From an uncultured Mitsuokella sp. (GTDB taxonomy: Bacteria; Bacillota; Negativicutes; Selenomonadales; Selenomonadaceae): DNA of 15,159 nt. The stretch spans positions 1 to 15,159 of the forward strand of contig CAAGMF010000118.1 in assembly GCA_900770895.1 (NCBI GenBank). The letters run 5' to 3'. The notes beneath the pieces were generated by a model, which saw only the letters and a list, made by a program, of their open reading frames with translations, was not told where the DNA came from and did not search any database. Position 1 is the first letter of the stretch; every line of letters begins with the position of its first letter. The position numbers and the translations under genes are program-made. This document shows positions 12,964 to 15,159 of the stretch, piece by piece.

Positions 12964-12989
12964 AAGCCTTCCCCTCAGGGGAAGGCTTT
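12964..12989 (+). terminator. Terminator-like hairpin between the activation gene and metH
   Basis: AAGCCTTCCCC (12964-12974) and GGGGAAGGCTT (12978-12988) form a perfect 11-bp stem with a TCA loop, followed by only TAT. The stem is strong but the T-tract is poor, so termination may be partial, letting metH be read from the upstream gene at reduced level. Confidence 0.6.
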
Positions 12990-12996
12990 ATGGCTG

Positions 12997-13030
12997 CTGC
13001 CGACGGGCTTCGGCAGAGAAGCTTCTCTGC
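12997..13030 (+). repeat. Two overlapping inverted repeats in the metH leader
   Basis: CTGCCGA (12997-13003) / TCGGCAG (13010-13016) overlaps the 18-bp palindrome GCAGAGAAGCTTCTCTGC (13013-13030) by four bases, so the two hairpins cannot form fully at once. They lie 47-80 bases before the metH start. I recognise no cobalamin (B12 box) or SAM riboswitch here. Confidence 0.55.
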
Positions 13031-13076
13031 TTAGCCCCTTTATTCAATCTTAGATACCTAATATGGAGACATTATA

Positions 13077-15159
13077 ATGATACATATATTTGACGGTGCC
13101 ATGGGCACTATGCTGCAGGCTGGCGGGCTTCAGCCCGGGGCTTGCCCGGAGCTTATGAATATCGAACACCCGGAAGTCGTCCGGGCTGTGCATGAGGCCT
13201 ATATCGATGCTGGTGCCACCATCATCGAGACGAATACCTTCGGGGCCAGTCCGCTGAAGCTCGACCACTATGGGCTGACCGACCGCATGGCCGAGCTGAA
13301 TGCCGTCGCAGTAAAAATCGCGAAAGCAGCAGCGGCCGACCGGGCCAAGGTCGCCGGCTCGATGGGCCCTACGGGCCGCTTCATCGAGCCTCTGGGCGAT
13401 CTGGATTTTGAAGAGGCCTATGACGCCTTCAAGACTCAGGCCAAAGCCCTCGCCGAAGCCGGCGCTGACTATATCATCATCGAGACCTGCATCGACATCC
13501 AGGAAATGCGGGCTGCCCTGCTGGCAGTGCACGATGTCGCGCCGCAGACACCGGTGATCTGTCAGCTCTCCTACTCCGAGGACGGCCGCACGGTCACTGG
13601 CACGGACCCACAGTCAGCTGCCATCATCCTCGAAGGAATGGGCGCTGATGTCATCGGCGTGAACTGCTCGCTCGGCCCTGAGCAGCTCGTCCCCATCGTA
13701 AAGACTCTGGCGGCGAACTGCCGCGTCCCCATCAGCGTCCAGCCGAATGCCGGCCTGCCCCATCTCGAGAATGGCAAGACCATATTCCCCATGACGCCGT
13801 CTGATTTCGGTCACTGGGGTCCGGCGCTGCTCGAGGCCGGAGCGACATATCTCGGCGGCTGCTGCGGCACCACGCCGGCCCATATCCGTGCGCTGGCGAA
13901 AGCCGTGAGCCATCTGCCCGAGCCGCAGAGAGCCAGTCAGGAGCAGCCGCGCCGTCTGTGGCTCGCCAGCCGCTCCCGCTCGGTCTGCATCGACAAAGAC
14001 CTGCCGCCACAGCTCATCGGCGAACGCATAAATCCTACGGGCCGCAAGAAGCTCGCCGCCGAGATAAAGACCGGCTCCCTGCTCGTCGTCAAGAAGGAAG
14101 CCGTCAACCAGGTCAAGGCTGGCGCCAGCCTGCTCGATGTCAATATGGGTGTTGCCGGCATCGACGAAGCTGCTGCCATGAAACGTGCGGTAAAGGAAAT
14201 CGCCCAGCTCACCGATGTGCCGCTGGCCATCGACACGGGTGATGCCAAAGCCCTCGAAGCCGGCCTGCGGGCCTACCCCGGCCGCGCGCTCGTGAACTCG
14301 GTGACCTGCGAACCGAACCGCATCCGTGATTTCCTGCCACTGGCCAAGAAATACGGTGCTGCCATCCTCTGTCTCCCGATTGCCGAGGATGGTGTCCAAA
14401 AGACGGCTGAAAAGCGCCTCGCCACTCAGAAGCGCATCATCGCCGCCGCCAAAGAAGCCGGCCTGCAGGACGGCGATTTCCTGCTCGATGCCCTGGTCAT
14501 GACGATATCGGCGGATGCCGGTGCTGCTCAGGAGGTTCTGCGCACCTTGCAGCTCTACCGCCAGGAACTCGGCTATCCCAGCACGATGGGCCTGTCGAAT
14601 GTTTCCTTCGGCCTGCCGAACCGTCCGCTCATCAACAGCACCTTCTTCGCGATGTGCCTGGCCGCCGGGCTCGATGCGCCCATCATGAATCCCTACGATG
14701 AGGCGATGCAGAATGCTTTCCTCGCCGGCAAGGCCCTCATCGGCAAGGATCCCTGCGGTCTCGACTACAGCCGCACTGCCGTCAACATGGCTGCTCCGCA
14801 AAAGGCAGCCACGGCCAAGCCCAGCAATCTTGATACCCTCGGTGCCCTGAAACAAGCCGTCATCGACGGCGAGAAGGACGCCGTACCGGAACTCGTCGAC
14901 AAAGCCGTCAAAGAAGGCTACTCTACGAACGAGATAACAGCAAAAGCCCTGACGGCCGCCATGACCGATATCGGCGTTGATTTCGGTGCAGGTCGCATGT
15001 TCCTGCCGCAGGTCCTGCTGTCGGCTGAGACGATGCGCGCAGCCTTCGACCGGCTCAAAGTCCTGCTGCCAGCCAGCACTGAAGCGAGCAAAGGCACATT
15101 CGTCATCGCTACGGTGAAGGGCGATGTCCACGACCTCGGCAAGAACATCACGGGAGCAC
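13077..15159 (+). CDS. metH: Cobalamin-dependent methionine synthase (5-methyltetrahydrofolate-homocysteine methyltransferase), 3' end cut by window
   Basis: The frame is open from ATG at 13077 to the window end, 694 codons. Domains in order: homocysteine-binding barrel (1-280; DGAMGTMLQ near the start, zinc ligands C197 in VNCSLGP and C262/C263 in GGCCGTTP); pterin-binding barrel (about 310-565; LIGERINPTGRKK, LLDVNMG, LAIDTGDA); cap domain (about 583-665; MFLPQVLLSAETM); and the beginning of the B12-binding domain with the DVHDLG cobalt-ligand motif (683-688, H685). It transfers methyl from 5-methyltetrahydrofolate to homocysteine. GGAG lies 8 bases before the ATG. The short variety of MetH ends soon after the B12 domain and lacks the activation domain, which here is the separate gene just upstream, so only about 100-130 residues are probably missing. 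That last point cannot be verified in this window. Confidence 0.97.
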   Translation, partial: MIHIFDGAMGTMLQAGGLQPGACPELMNIEHPEVVRAVHEAYIDAGATIIETNTFGASPLKLDHYGLTDRMAELNAVAVKIAKAAAADRAKVAGSMGPTGRFIEPLGDLDFEEAYDAFKTQAKALAEAGADYIIIETCIDIQEMRAALLAVHDVAPQTPVICQLSYSEDGRTVTGTDPQSAAIILEGMGADVIGVNCSLGPEQLVPIVKTLAANCRVPISVQPNAGLPHLENGKTIFPMTPSDFGHWGPALLEAGATYLGGCCGTTPAHIRALAKAVSHLPEPQRASQEQPRRLWLASRSRSVCIDKDLPPQLIGERINPTGRKKLAAEIKTGSLLVVKKEAVNQVKAGASLLDVNMGVAGIDEAAAMKRAVKEIAQLTDVPLAIDTGDAKALEAGLRAYPGRALVNSVTCEPNRIRDFLPLAKKYGAAILCLPIAEDGVQKTAEKRLATQKRIIAAAKEAGLQDGDFLLDALVMTISADAGAAQEVLRTLQLYRQELGYPSTMGLSNVSFGLPNRPLINSTFFAMCLAAGLDAPIMNPYDEAMQNAFLAGKALIGKDPCGLDYSRTAVNMAAPQKAATAKPSNLDTLGALKQAVIDGEKDAVPELVDKAVKEGYSTNEITAKALTAAMTDIGVDFGAGRMFLPQVLLSAETMRAAFDRLKVLLPASTEASKGTFVIATVKGDVHDLGKNITGA

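Noticed and set aside
12933..13076. Cobalamin or SAM riboswitch before metH
   Set aside because: No B12-box-like conserved core or SAM riboswitch core was recognised, and the leader is too short for a full cobalamin riboswitch plus expression platform.
13614..15131. 505-codon minus-strand frame opposite metH
   Set aside because: The plus strand encodes all MetH motifs through the whole stretch; the antisense frame has no recognisable domain.
1..15159. CRISPR arrays, tRNA/rRNA genes, insertion sequences, prophage attachment sites
   Set aside because: No spaced direct repeat array, no recognisable RNA gene, transposase or flanking terminal repeats were found.

Overview
The window is a gene-dense, fairly GC-rich stretch of bacterial chromosome. 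It carries the chromosome partitioning locus parA-parB with a DUF4446 gene behind it, surrounded by four 16-bp parS sites, so it probably lies in the origin-proximal part of the chromosome, although no DnaA box or dnaA gene is seen here. The mix of Firmicute-type features (DUF4446 next to parB, a separate methionine synthase activation protein, AGGAGG-type ribosome binding sites, GTG/TTG starts, consensus sigma-A promoters) with high GC and a Sec-exported Ala-rich protein best fits a Negativicutes member (Selenomonas/Mitsuokella-like). That assignment is inference.

Left part (1-5260), mostly minus strand: a nearly complete O-acetylhomoserine sulfhydrylase gene running off the left edge, with an exact TTGACA-17-TATAAT promoter and a 9-bp inverted repeat over its transcription start; an unknown secreted protein; two convergent VOC-fold genes (one a glyoxalase I with all four metal ligands) sharing a bidirectional terminator; a PAS-GGDEF regulator whose GGDEF domain looks degenerate; and a ZIP-family metal transporter. 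A 424-base intergenic stretch follows with one tiny lipoprotein-like ORF and a strong promoter for the next gene.

Middle (5685-9707): a fused ThrE-type threonine/serine exporter (plus) ending in a strong hairpin facing a NudC-type NADH pyrophosphatase (minus); then a lower-GC gene for an AlbA_2 plus GHKL-ATPase plus winged-helix protein with its own consensus promoter, which looks like an acquired gene sitting inside the partition locus.

Right part (9708-15159): parA, parB (11-bp overlap) and DUF4446 as a minus-strand operon ending in an intrinsic terminator; divergently, a methionine synthase reactivation-domain protein and then metH (cobalamin-dependent methionine synthase, cut by the window end in its B12-binding domain), separated by a parS site and a series of hairpins. 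Two steps of methionine synthesis (sulfhydrylation and methylation) therefore frame the window. I did not find a clearly novel multi-gene system. The strongest leads are the parS cluster with the inserted AlbA_2/ATPase gene, the degenerate GGDEF protein, the operator-like repeat before the sulfhydrylase, and the hairpin-rich metH leader.
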